Positions 12,436 to 22,836 of a DNA stretch of 64,000 nucleotides are shown in pieces. The notes below the pieces were generated by a model that saw only the letters and a program-made list of their open reading frames with translations, searched no databases and was not told where the DNA came from. The stretch comes from Apiotrichum sp. Y4204 (Eukaryota; Basidiomycota; Tremellomycetes; Trichosporonales; Trichosporonaceae). The stretch lies in the NCBI GenBank assembly GCA_025531455.1, contig JAMYHL010000095.1, positions 62,001-126,000 of the forward strand. The letters run 5' to 3'. Within the stretch, counting starts at the first letter, position 1. The number at the start of each line of letters is the position of its first letter. A program made the position numbers and the translations under genes.

Positions 12436-12443
12436 TCACGTGA
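12436..12443. promoter_or_regulatory. TCACGTGA palindrome (E-box/CDEI-like)
   Basis: An 8-bp perfect palindrome about 150 bp upstream of the SMN ATG. TCACGTGA is the core bound by bHLH factors of the Cbf1/USF class. That such a factor acts here is inferred. Confidence 0.4.
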
Positions 12444-12454
12444 CTATCACATGC

Positions 12455-12473
12455 TTATCGGGGGCCCCGATAA
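12455..12473. promoter_or_regulatory. 19-bp perfect inverted repeat with GATA half-sites
   Basis: Arms TTATCGGGG and CCCCGATAA are separated by a single G. Each arm ends in a GATA core (TTATC/GATAA). It lies about 120 bp upstream of the SMN start codon and looks like a dimeric operator. Confidence 0.5.
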
Positions 12474-12589
12474 AGTTCTTTAGTCGCCACCCCCGCTCGA
12501 TGAGAGTCTTTTCGCGCATTTCGTCAACATTTCGGGTTCTCGAATTCTGGCGTTTCTCGTCAACAATAACCCTCTCGCGCTCACTCCCA

Positions 12590-13629
12590 ATGGAGGACTC
12601 CACGCACGGCAGCTCCATCTCCCTCCCACTCAGCACGTCGGGGTGGGACGACCGCGAGCTCGTGAACGCCTACGACGCGGCGCTCCTCGAGTTCCACGTG
12701 AGTCGCGCTTGTTGCGCTTGCCGCGTCTCGCTGACGCCAGATCCACAATCCCGGACCGGGGAGCTGGCTCGACAAGGCCACGGCCGCCCTCGCAAAGGGA
12801 CAGCCATTGCCCGGCGCGAATGATTTCGGGACAGAGTAAGTCAAGGCGCGGAGCGTGCGCAGCAGGCCGAGAGGAGGAAGCTTAACCGAGAAAGTACGAT
12901 ACTGATCCCAGCTGGTACGCGGCCGCGAAGCGCGTCGCAGACGCTGAGGCAGCGGCCGGACCGAAAAAGTATGCCGTTCCGCACCAGCCGCGGAAAAAGG
13001 CGCGCGTTTCCCAAAGCAATCCGTACGCTACGGAGGCGGTCGAGGCGACCGAGTCGCCGCTGTCGCCCACATACGCGCCGGCATCACCGGGCGCGGAGGA
13101 CGTCGATGGTGATGGCGAAGCTGAGGTCGAGGACGAGGCCAACGCCGATATTGATGTTGATCTTGATGGGGATGCTGAAGCTGAGGCCGAGGCCGATCCC
13201 GAAGGCGACGGCGAAGAATACGAATACGACCCGATGCCAGAATGGGACGGACAGGTCAGCTATGCCCCCGGCCCCTCCTCTGGCCATTCTGGCCCTTCCG
13301 GACCCTCGGCCTCCTTCGGCGCATCTGATCCATTCGTCTTCCCCCCGCCGAGCGGCGACTGGCCCGCCGCGGTGTCACGCGACGCGGCCCTGGGATACGC
13401 GCTGCACGCGCAGTACTGGGCCGGATACTGGATGGGCGTTGCGCGCGGCGCGGGACGGGGCCAGCCCGGCACTGGGGCGGGGAAGAGGAAAAGAAAGGGG
13501 ACAGGTGTGGTGGCGGGGAGCGGGGCGGGCAGTGGGAGTGGAGCGAGCGGGAGTGGGAATGGGAATGGTGCACAACCCAGCGCACCGAGCTGGGCGCGCG
13601 GCAACGGCGTGAGTGGGCTTCGGCGGTGA
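12590..13629 (+). CDS. SMN1: Survival motor neuron (SMN) homologue, Tudor-less
   Basis: Three exons (12590-12697, 12741-12835, 12912-13629) encode 306 residues. SMN oligomers with Gemin2 assemble Sm rings on spliceosomal snRNAs. The N-terminus has the Gemin2-binding signature WDDRELVNAYDAALLEFH at 19-36. Near residues 226-246 the segment ALGYALHAQYWAGYWMGVAR matches the YG-box oligomerisation helix. No Tudor domain lies between them. The linker is instead a basic KK/RKKAR patch, a long Asp/Glu-rich stretch and a Gly/Ser/Pro stretch. Fission yeast Smn1 also lacks Tudor but is about half this length. A Gly/Ser-rich tail of about 60 residues with KRKRKG follows the YG box, which is unusual because the box is normally near the C-terminus. 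Identification rests on the two end motifs. Confidence 0.72.
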
Positions 13630-14745
13630 TGGCACAGACGACAGATTGGGATGGTAGACGTGCATGCAGCATTACATCGTAGCGATGTTGGCCCGACTGA
13701 CTACTCTCTTCAGCTACCTGCACAGGTCCACCACGGGCGACGCGCGGCGACTTGGAATACCGGACGCTCCCAGCTCGCTCCAAACCTCGAGCCCAGGCCT
13801 TTGTAAACGGCTGGAGGGGGGTTTACGCTCACTCCCAGCCCTTGCCCAGTTTCAGTCAATGAGGAACGCGTCCACTGGCCCACTAGTCCCAGCTAGTGCC
13901 TGTTCCGACAAGTGACGCTTTTCAAAGGTTGTGGAACATGGTGGGCATATGGTGGCAAGCTCGCACATGCGGGCCTTGGGTTCTGGCGATGGATTCCTCT
14001 GCGACAGTCAGAATAGCATTGTCGTATCAGTCTTGGTCTAGTTGTTCTGGCCGTGACAACTCATCCAGTGCCTTGTCACGCTCGGATGGCTTGCCACTTG
14101 AGACACGAGGCAGGAACGCCGCTCACAGCTCACAGCTCACTACTTTGCCCCTGAAGTCAACACACGAGCTTCGGAACTCTAATACACGACACGGGCGCGA
14201 AACAGAACACTGCGGAGCTGATTTTGGACGTGGGACACACTGGACTCGGCTGGAAGGGCTGGTGACGTGACGATCCCGCTCCGGGTGCGTGCCACCTCTT
14301 ATCCTTGATTGGTGGGATTCAGAATCAACCTCTTACAGTGGACGTGTCTTGCAGCGACGCGCGGGCCCTTGTTCCGACTATCACGGCAGCTGCCTCAGCC
14401 AGACTCTCGACCGGAGCACATCGTGTGGCGCCGACAACACTCACGCCGCTTGCTTGACCCCATCCATGCCCACGCTCCCTCTCCTACTCGACTTCAGGGT
14501 TGCCTGGCATGCAGCAGCACCACTCACAGCAGTCATCGTAATAAATGGTATACACGCTACGAAGCGAGAAGACTAGTGTGTAAGAAAAAGAAATAATGTG
14601 AATAATGTGAAGGCTATCATTGTCCACGGCGTAACCACTTCTGAGCTGCAACGGGATCTCTTTGCTCCCTTCTTCTAACGACTCATGACCATTTGCACTC
14701 CCCGTTGCCGTTCCCCACTTCTACTCTCCCTCGCTCCTCCGCTCA
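13630..14745. other. Convergent intergenic region, 1.1 kb
   Basis: Lies between the stops of the SMN gene (+) and the membrane-protein gene (-). I see no gene, repeat or RNA. It should contain both 3' ends. Confidence 0.5.
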
Positions 14746-16885
14746 TCACCGCCTCGGCCCGCTGAACGAGCGCTCAAGGTCATTACGCTCGCCGGCCTCT
14801 GACGGGCCGCCGCCGGTGCTCGCCCATTCGGGATTGTACGAGGGCGGAATGTCCTCGACAACGGTGTCCGGGTCTGGGTTGTGGACGACGGAACCGGCGT
14901 CCGAGTGGTGGTTGTACACATGGCGCAATGGACCACGGCCACTGTTGGCGCTCTGCCGCGCCATCTGTGCCTTGGTGAGCGCCACCGGGGGGAGGAGCGA
15001 CTCGTGGCCACCGGTGCCGAGGCCGGCGTAGCCAGCGGTGGTGATAGAATTGGTATCCGTCGAGTGGTCACCATACGGGTCGCTGCCACCATACGGGTCG
15101 CTGCTGGAGGTTGTATACGCGGAAGTGTAGGGGGAACTAGCCGTCAGACATGTTTAGAGTAAGGGCGCAATACGTACACTGGGGAGAAGCCATTACGGTT
15201 GCCCATGGCGAGAAGCGGGTCGTTCGAGTGCGAGCTGAGGTGACCACCACCACCACCCTGGAGAGTGAGGGGGGTCGGCTGAGGGCCGTAGATAGGCTCC
15301 TCGCCGTCTATGGTGCCGCGAAGAGGGTTCCTGGAGTGTCAGAAGCTGCTTGGCCCGCACTTGCGTATATCTCCACTCACGAAGTTGAAGCCTCCTGGCG
15401 CTTGCGGCGACGGCAGAACATGAAAAGGAGAAGGCCGACGATAATCAGGCCGAGAACAACACCGACCACAATTCCTGCTATGGCGCCCCCGCTGATTCCC
15501 GATGACGAGTTGGAACCTTTGGAGCTGTGCTGTTAGTGGTGGATTCTTGAACGGCGGGTATCACTGTGCCGTGGGTGATCTCTGTGCCCGGCTTCCCAAG
15601 TAGTCGATCAATGCTGTGACCACAGCCTCACAGCCTCTACTCACTTGGGAACCTTGATAAACTTGAAAGCCGAGACGTCCGAGAACATGCCTCCATCGCT
15701 TTCCAGATGGGTGAACCTGACAGTGTACTGCTTGTTGGGATCCAAGTTGGTGAAGAACAGGATCTGGTCACGAGTAGTCCACGGGTTGAAGCTATTGCCG
15801 AGGAAGGTTTCATTGCCGTTGGGAGGAGCCGGATGAACCTCAACCTTGTATTTACCATGGTCTATGTCGACAGATCCCATGACCTCGACAAGAGACGTCT
15901 TCGGTGGAACAGACACCTCGGCGTACGCCCCGCTTGTATTGGCGTATATACGGGGGTAGTCCGTGTCTGTCACACCTGCCAATGGTGTCAGTGAGACTGA
16001 CTAGGGGCCATGTCGCAATCACTTACCACCGTTGCCAGTCCAGGCAGAGTCCGCGATGAAACCCTCGCTGCGAACATCGGAACTGATTTTACCATTGTCA
16101 TAGGTGTTCAAGGTAACTATTTCCGCTTTGGAAGTGTCCGATCTGATGTCAGTTGTGAACGACGAACACCAGACAAAACGAGGGGTCAGGTGGGGGCTTG
16201 ACATAAGAGCAGGATGTCGAAGGGCGCGAGTGTCACCGAACAAGAGTTCTCCAATCCGGAGGCACTACACTGCGGTCCTTAAACTACTCGTCCCCAACTG
16301 CGGCTGCCTCCTTGTCTTCCCGTCAAGACCGGGGCTCGCATCGCGCCTTCATCGGGATTTAATGACTCACACATCAGAGGCAAAGTCATGCGCAAGGGTG
16401 ATCGTGCTGACAGTGACAACGCCTTGCTTCACCGTGAGTGTAGCGGTATGGGTCGTGTCCTTAAGCCCAGTCATGTTGCACTGGATCATGCCAGTGTTGC
16501 CGTTACACTGCGCAGGCTGTCCGTCGACAGTAAGCTCTGCCTCGCCGACAAAATTGGCGTTGTTCACATTGTAGCCTTGGATACTGATACCCGTTCCAAG
16601 CCAGCTGACGGTGAGGCTCGCCCCCTTGGGTGCCCAGTGGTAGCTCTTGCCGAATCCAATGGTCCACGGTTTCCACGTCTGCCAGTTGTTCGCGGTGTAT
16701 GTCACGTTCCATCCATTGCGATTCACCGGTATGCTGTCAGAGCCGTAATCGGGGGCGGGGTTACCAACAGGCGGGTTGTACGTGATGAGGGGTGATTGAT
16801 CGTTCAGTTCCACATTGTACGACGCTACCTGAGTCGCGACCGCTGCGTGCGCCGCGAACAGCGCTGCGAGGAGAGCGGAGCGCAT
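14746..16885 (-). CDS. Single-pass membrane protein with two extracellular domains
   Basis: Six exons (16371-16885, 16027-16142, 15645-15975, 15381-15524, 15178-15330, 14746-15136) join in frame to 549 residues. A signal peptide (MRSALLAALFAAHAAVATQ) is followed by two beta-rich, N-glycosylatable ectodomain blocks (for example NNWQTWKPWTIGFGKSYHW, and a second block ending SAFKFIKVPK). A short Ser/Asn/Gly linker leads to a membrane helix at about 334-357 (AIAGIVVGVVLGLIIVGLLL), then the stop-transfer sequence CRRRKRQ. The cytoplasmic tail of about 190 residues has DPYGGSDPYGDH repeats and PPSYNPEW, a possible PPxY motif. I recognise no enzyme family. It resembles fungal surface sensors or adhesin-like proteins in layout only. 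The first intron is long (228 nt) and could hide a small exon. Confidence 0.72.
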
Positions 16886-19800
16886 GGTGTAGAGACGCGA
16901 GACAACACGGGGAGGGATGGGGAAAGGGCTGGTGGTGCGGAGGGGTATCGTTTGTATGAGCGGCGAATGTACTTGCGAGCCAGCGGTGGTGATCTGCTTC
17001 GGGCTCGGTCGGAGTCGTCAAGGCGCGGATCTCAAGGCGGGTCGCCTCCGCGGAATGGGCGATGGCGACGGGGAGAGATCAGACGGCACGCAAGCCGTTG
17101 GAGCGGGGTCAAGGCAGAGACGCCGAGCAGAGAGTGAGTTGTTCTTCCTCGAGTAATGAACGAGAGAACGAAGAATTGTGTGGATGATAGAATGTGTAGT
17201 GTGTTGTGTTTGCGAGTGGAATGGAAAATGGCTTCTTTTGCTGGTTCGACGCCATACACACACATACAAATCTGAAGACGCCTCCTGCATTCCCCTCCCA
17301 TTCATTCTGTTCCTCCTCCTCTCCTCTGCTTCCAAGCTCTACGATCTGCTACTGACGACGTACTCACAGGACTAACCTCCTCGTGCTGCCCGCCCGGAAA
17401 GGCTCTATGCATATGCACGCCAAGGGAATGTGCCGCCGCCCCACCAGGGTGCCAAGTCGACCGGAGCTACAAACCCAGAGAGCAAGCGAGAGGGACCCCC
17501 TCTGGCTGCGACACGTCTGACTGAGTGTATTGCTTCTCTTGGCTCTTTCCATCTGCCTCGTTTCCGGCTATGCCTGGGGGTGGGTACACGGCAGCAGCGC
17601 AGTGGAAACCCTCTGCCTCGCCGAGAGTGCTTCGCATATGTGGTCCGGCAGCCGTGGCACCGCCAGCCGAGTTGTCGTCCCTGGTCAACCTGGGTCTGTC
17701 CTCTCTCCCCCTGGCTGCTGCGTAGGTTTTACGCGGCAAGTTACGCACTACCAGGACCAAACTCTATTCCATTGTCATGTGCCTTGCCTGGCGATCATGC
17801 CGCTCAGCTGCAGCGCTGAGGCACAGCTGGAACGGACACGCTGACCGGGTGTTGCAGGAACTGCTGAAGCAAAGGGTTGGTCCAAGTCCCTCGCTCGCCA
17901 TTCTGTGTTCGGCTACAGGGGCAGGCGAGCAGAGGACCCGCGGTCCCGTCGTCCATTTCATCCTGAGCACGCCCATTCCGTCGCGTCCTGGTTGCCCGCT
18001 GTCGTTCCGCGCTCCGCATACCTGCAACTGAAAATACCGAGAAGCACGCTGCACCAGCTGCACAGCCCACGGGCATGGGTAGCCTATTTTGGCACAGCAC
18101 CGGTTCTCGGACTCGTCCGACATGTCCGACAGATGACCTGGGTGCACGGACACAGACTCTGATGGCTGAATGGCGGTGCGAGGACTGAACCTGCATAGCC
18201 CTGCACGCCCTGCACACCTCTGCACACTCCTGCAATGCCCTGTGGACGCTACCTTGTGAGTCATGAGCCAAAGGGTCCTCGAAGGGTCCCAAAAGACTAA
18301 ACGGACAGCCACAGAGGGTGTGGCGCCTGCTGCGCGACTGAATTGTGAATGTGGCGTTTGGTTGTTTTGCTGGTATCCCTCCGTGCGTGTCGCGTTCAAA
18401 GGTCCTGCGATGAGTCGTGCTACTTGTGACAGCGACGGTGGGCTGGGTCGTGCACTAGTCGGTCCTGGTAGTCAGAGTCAATTGCGACAGAGAGAAACCG
18501 GAGCGTGGCTGGCGAATACGCGTCGAATGCCATCACATGCGCTCGGCTACGTACGACTGAGGAGTCTGTGCTCTCTGCGTGAGGCACGCGGCGGTGCTGC
18601 TGCGTCGCACATCGGCGCCAACGGTAACTCAAGCTCTCCTGATCCTGTCCTGACTGACTTTCTCTCGCGCTTGCTGTGTTGCCTCTCGCTGGAACAATAG
18701 CCCACGCAATAGCCCACGCAATACAGTATTACCACAACAGGCGACCCGACATGCTCCCACACCCCTGTAGTGCGTTTCAGTCAGACGTCCAGCAACGCTC
18801 AAGCTCAATCAGGGCAGGAATCATGGATCCCATGAATCCCACACCGGTCTCAGCGCGTGACTCGCGGGTGTTTCTGGATTAGATCTCCAGTTACGCTGGA
18901 GGAACCCGATGAGCTTCGCACGACGCGCGACGACGACTCGCGGACAAAGCGTGGATTGTCGCCGAGCCTTTTGGAGCAGTTACGAGCAGAGCTTGGAGAC
19001 TCGCGACGGGCCAGACTCACTGCCAAGTACGCTGTGGTTGGTCGATCACTAGTGGCGAGTTGCGACACGAAGTGTACGACGGGGAATTCCGGATGACGAA
19101 AGGCCCCACGCGAACCGGAGGGACCGAAACCACATGCCGGCACAGACGTTCCACCTTTGTCCGCTATTAGCACGCTGCCCACAGAGCCCTGCACAGATTC
19201 CGGATACACGACGGAACAGGGGACGACTGGTTGGACTGACTGCCGTACTTCTGTCCCGTCAAGGTGACAGTGTGCTGCGCTGCGAAGACTTACCTCAAGC
19301 CTCAGGGCAGTTCTCCCGTTCTCTGGCATGCAGATGTTGCAAAGAGCCAACCAGAGTTGAAACCTGATTCTGAACAAGTCGCGCAGCGTTATTAGAAACT
19401 CTCGACCACAGTACAAGCAATCAGGACCTTCGGTGGCACCAGAATTCCGAGCTTGACAGCAACAGTAACTGTGTTGAAGGGTTTCTCACGATCTGAATCG
19501 AAGAGGTCGAGCAATCTCCATCCTGATGTACAGCTCCCACTTGGATCTCCGCTGTGGGAGAGGAACAATGCGATCTATATGTATCTGATCACGACCGTCC
19601 CCTGTACACTCCAGCTCGCCCCATTCGCACCCCACGGAACCCCGCGCCCTCGGGCATCTGGGGTGGGTGACAACATCGCATGAACTGCCCAAACGGGCGC
19701 CTGGCACTCGACTGGTTCGTCGAGCACCCCTTGTGTCCGAGGTTCTGCCTGGCGACTGTCAGAGGCGCGTACTAGTGCCTGCCCTTCAATGGCTGCACCA

Positions 19801-20102
19801 TGACCAGATGACCTGAACACCTGGTGAGCGAAAGAGGCAGGACATCTTCATGGGTGATGGTATCTTTAGATCCAACTACGGTCCCGAGGGTCCAACGATA
19901 ACTGACTGACCTCATCATCGGTTTCAGCGTGAAACATCCAATCTTCTCACCGATCAGTCCCGCTTACCCTGCTCCCCGCCCATCGGTTGCGTCTCCCGAT
20001 ATCTATGCAATGCAATACATTATCAATATACAATGCCCCGCGAGGACAATATGTCTGTTCTACAGTGATGCGTGATGTCGTTAAAGGTAAGCCCCTGGCC
20101 AT
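16886..20102. other. Intergenic region, 3.2 kb, no recognisable gene
   Basis: Lies upstream of the 14746-16885 gene and downstream of the 20103-22836 gene. Several open frames of 100-210 codons exist on both strands (the longest at 17764-18399, minus), but none shows a domain, signal peptide or sensible splice structure. It may hold non-coding transcripts. Confidence 0.5.
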
Positions 20103-22836
20103 TTACAGCGTGCCATCGACGTTGGCGCGGGTCCACATGGTGACGTCCCAGTCGGGCGGCTGGACGTTGGGCGTGTTGAGGTGTTCGGAGGAGGCGCCGT
20201 CGATCTGGAGGGCATACAGGCGAGGGTGGGGAGGAGGCGTGGGGGTAGTAGTGGGGTTGAGGGGAGCGAGGGTGCTGCGGCGAGAGAGAGATTTGAGCGA
20301 GTTGAGGGAGCGGATCGACGCCGCGTGTGCGAGCAGCTGTGTCGGCGACGGCGGGTTGTGGTCGGGACCGCCGGGCGTGGAAGGGACGGCGCTCGCAACA
20401 GAGGCAAACGAGTTGAGAGCGCCCATGTTAAGCGTTGGCATGGGGTTGGCCTGGAGCGCGCGGATGTGGTCCATGAGCGCACGCTCGGCGTCCGGGTTCG
20501 AGCCCCAGCTATTGTCGTACTCCGAGTACGCGGCGAGTGAGACAGGAGTGTTGGGAGACGCGTCGCCCGGGGTGACGGGCGTCTTGGTTGTGTACTTGGT
20601 CGCCTGCGCACCTGGCGGGAAGTATCCGTGTGAGTGTGCGGACGGGGTCATGAGTGCCCGCGCGGCGACGTCGCTGTCCAGCTCGTAGATTGTGTCGCGT
20701 GAGAGATCAATCGCATCTGGGTACGCTGGAGCGACCGCCCTCGTCGTGGGATGGAGATACGCGTTCGGTGGGGCGGGGAGGGCGGACTTGGCAGGCGAGT
20801 TCATGTCAAACTCGAACATGCTTGACTTGGGTGTGTTGATATGTGACGTCTCGGCGGAGGACAAGTTGCTCTGGATGCTGACGCACGACCCATAGCGGTC
20901 GTTGTGGTCGTCCGAGTGCGCGAGCGACGGCGTGCCCGTGCTCGATGTCGTCCACTCGCTGTCTGTGCGGGTGTGCCCACGGGGCCCGACCACACGGGGA
21001 GGAGTGAACGACGAGGGGGGGTGTGACGCCGTTCCGGGCTCGTCCTGGTGCTCGTTGACAGTGGTGAGGACGCGATCGTTCGAGATGCGGAATTTGCCGG
21101 AGCGCGCTGTCGCCGGCGTAGCGGGCGTGGCGGGAATGGATGGCTCCTCTCGCTCAACGGTCGTCTCCACGCCGCGCGAGTAATAGTTATCCTCGAGGGA
21201 TGCGCCGCGGTGGTGAGCGCGGACGGCGGAGAGGGGAACAGGGTCATTGTCCGAGCTGCGCCGGACGTGCGTGCCGCGAGACATGTTCGATGTCACGGAG
21301 AGGTGCGATCCAGCGTGGGACACGCGGGAGACCGCGGGCGAGACCACCTCGGCGATGCTACCGCCGCCAAAGGTATCGCGCTCCTTTCGCCACTCGCTGG
21401 TCTCGACGACGTCGTTGCGAAGCGGGGCGTCTCCGTCGGGAAGGTGGACAATAGGAACCGCTGGGACCGGGGGGGCGTCGGAGGCGGCGCGGAACAGGCT
21501 GGCCGGGGATGCGGGAGAGCTACACGCCGACTCGGGATAGAAGCTTTCGGCAGACGTGGTGGAGTACATGGACGTCGGGGAGAACGGGAGCGGGGTAGTG
21601 GGGGAGCTGCGTTTCGAGCGGGTTTTGGAGACGGACCGGCCGCCCGGCCGGGGCGTAGTTGGCAGGGGTGTGGTGACAAGCTGGGTCATCGGCGGTGGCA
21701 GGGATGTGGGCACGGCGCTGCTGCCGCTTTCGTTGGTCGCGACGCTGCTGGTTTTCCTGGGACGCGGGGGCGGGGGCGGCGAACGCGACGGCGTGACGGG
21801 GGTGACGGCCGAGCGGGCAGGCGTGAGTGGGTAGTTGTGCAGGCTGCGGTCGAACCGCGTGTCGGTGCTGTAGTCGCTGTGGCTGCTGGTCCCGCTGTTG
21901 GAGCGTGTGACGGTTTCGCCGACGGTCGAGGTGGGGGAGCCGACGCCGGGCTGCCGGCGGGGACCCTTGACACGGGTGGAGACGCGGTGCGGGGTAGTCG
22001 AAGGGCGGTTGCGCACGAGCGTCTCGGTGCTGCTCTCCGAGTCCGTGCGGCGGTGGGGAAGCATGGTGTTGCGGTCGCCGATGGCCCGCGGGTTGAGAGT
22101 CCCGGGGACATCGTACGCGCCGACAAGCTGGTGCTGCGTGTCCTTGCTATCCTTGGTGAGTGCCTTTGGCGGGGGGCTAAGGCCTAGAGCTGCGGCGCCG
22201 GGCACGATCGGAGAACGCGACTCGTCAATGACCGGGTACGTGCGTGAGCTGCTGTTAGCGGAGTCCGAATAGGAGGTTTTATGAGCACAGCAGTGACAGC
22301 AACAGTGATGCGTTTGTGACGGAACATGCACTCTCAATGATCGGGCATCGAACATTATGCCCAGATTCCAGCCTGTGTCGAGGCCAGTTCCACCAAAGGT
22401 TTACGGATGGCCAGAGCAGCGTCACGGCCAAGTCGAGTGGCGGTGCCACTGCCAACCTTGTTGCTGGGCCGTGATATGTCTACTCCCACCTCCATATCGT
22501 CACCGTGCAGTGTGCAGTGTGGAATTTCCCGCCTAGCAGACTCTGTCGCGCGGTCTGTTGCGCGGGTGCGGTTCCAACGGAAATGCTACAGTTGCACTAT
22601 CGCTTTCCGATGTGCTCACAAGAGTTACTCACATAGTCATTGAGGGGAGGGCTGCTGTGGCCTTTTCCTCGTCGACGGGCCTGCGCGTCTTCTTGCGCTG
22701 GCGGTAGATCAAGTAGCCTACCCCGCCCGTGGCGATGGCGAGGAGTATGCATACCTGGTTGTCAGTGAATGTGCTACCCGGGTGGTATTTGCCTACTCAC
22801 GACGACGATAGCGACAACATATGGAGCGACAGCCAT
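20103..22836 (-). CDS. Membrane-anchored protein with long Ser/Thr/Pro-rich cytoplasmic region
   Basis: Three exons (22801-22836, 22633-22754, 20103-22248) give 767 residues from MAVAPYVVAIVVV. A membrane helix at about 7-30 is followed by YRQRKKTRRP, so the long C-terminal part should be cytoplasmic. That part is disordered, with many SP/TP sites, RRTDSE, a proline run followed by RPRK that could bind SH3 domains, and LPAPPNAYLHP. I recognise no family. The exon-3 acceptor is a NAGNAG site (CTAACAGCAG), so its boundary is uncertain by one codon. The frame directly upstream of the ATG is Ser/Thr/Pro-rich and in register, so the true N-terminus could lie further upstream (see findings). A scaffold or cell-surface sensor role is only a guess. 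Confidence 0.65.

Larger units (their letters stand above)
10280..12589. other. Divergent intergenic region between the Rho GEF and SMN genes
   Basis: About 2.3 kb with no gene I can support. The part next to the GEF start is simple sequence: GA-rich runs near 10408-10445, a GAC trinucleotide array at about 10622-10660 and further GA runs to 10715. This probably lies in the GEF 5' leader. A run of G occurs near 11348-11360. The SMN-proximal end holds a GATC-rich cluster and two palindromes, listed separately. Confidence 0.6.

Noticed and set aside
17764..18399. 211-codon minus-strand frame in the 3.2-kb intergenic region
   Set aside because: Composition is not protein-like and no neighbouring exons extend it.
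21048..22187. 379-codon open frame on the plus strand
   Set aside because: Antisense to the membrane-protein exon; Gly/Arg-rich composition typical of shadow frames, no domain.
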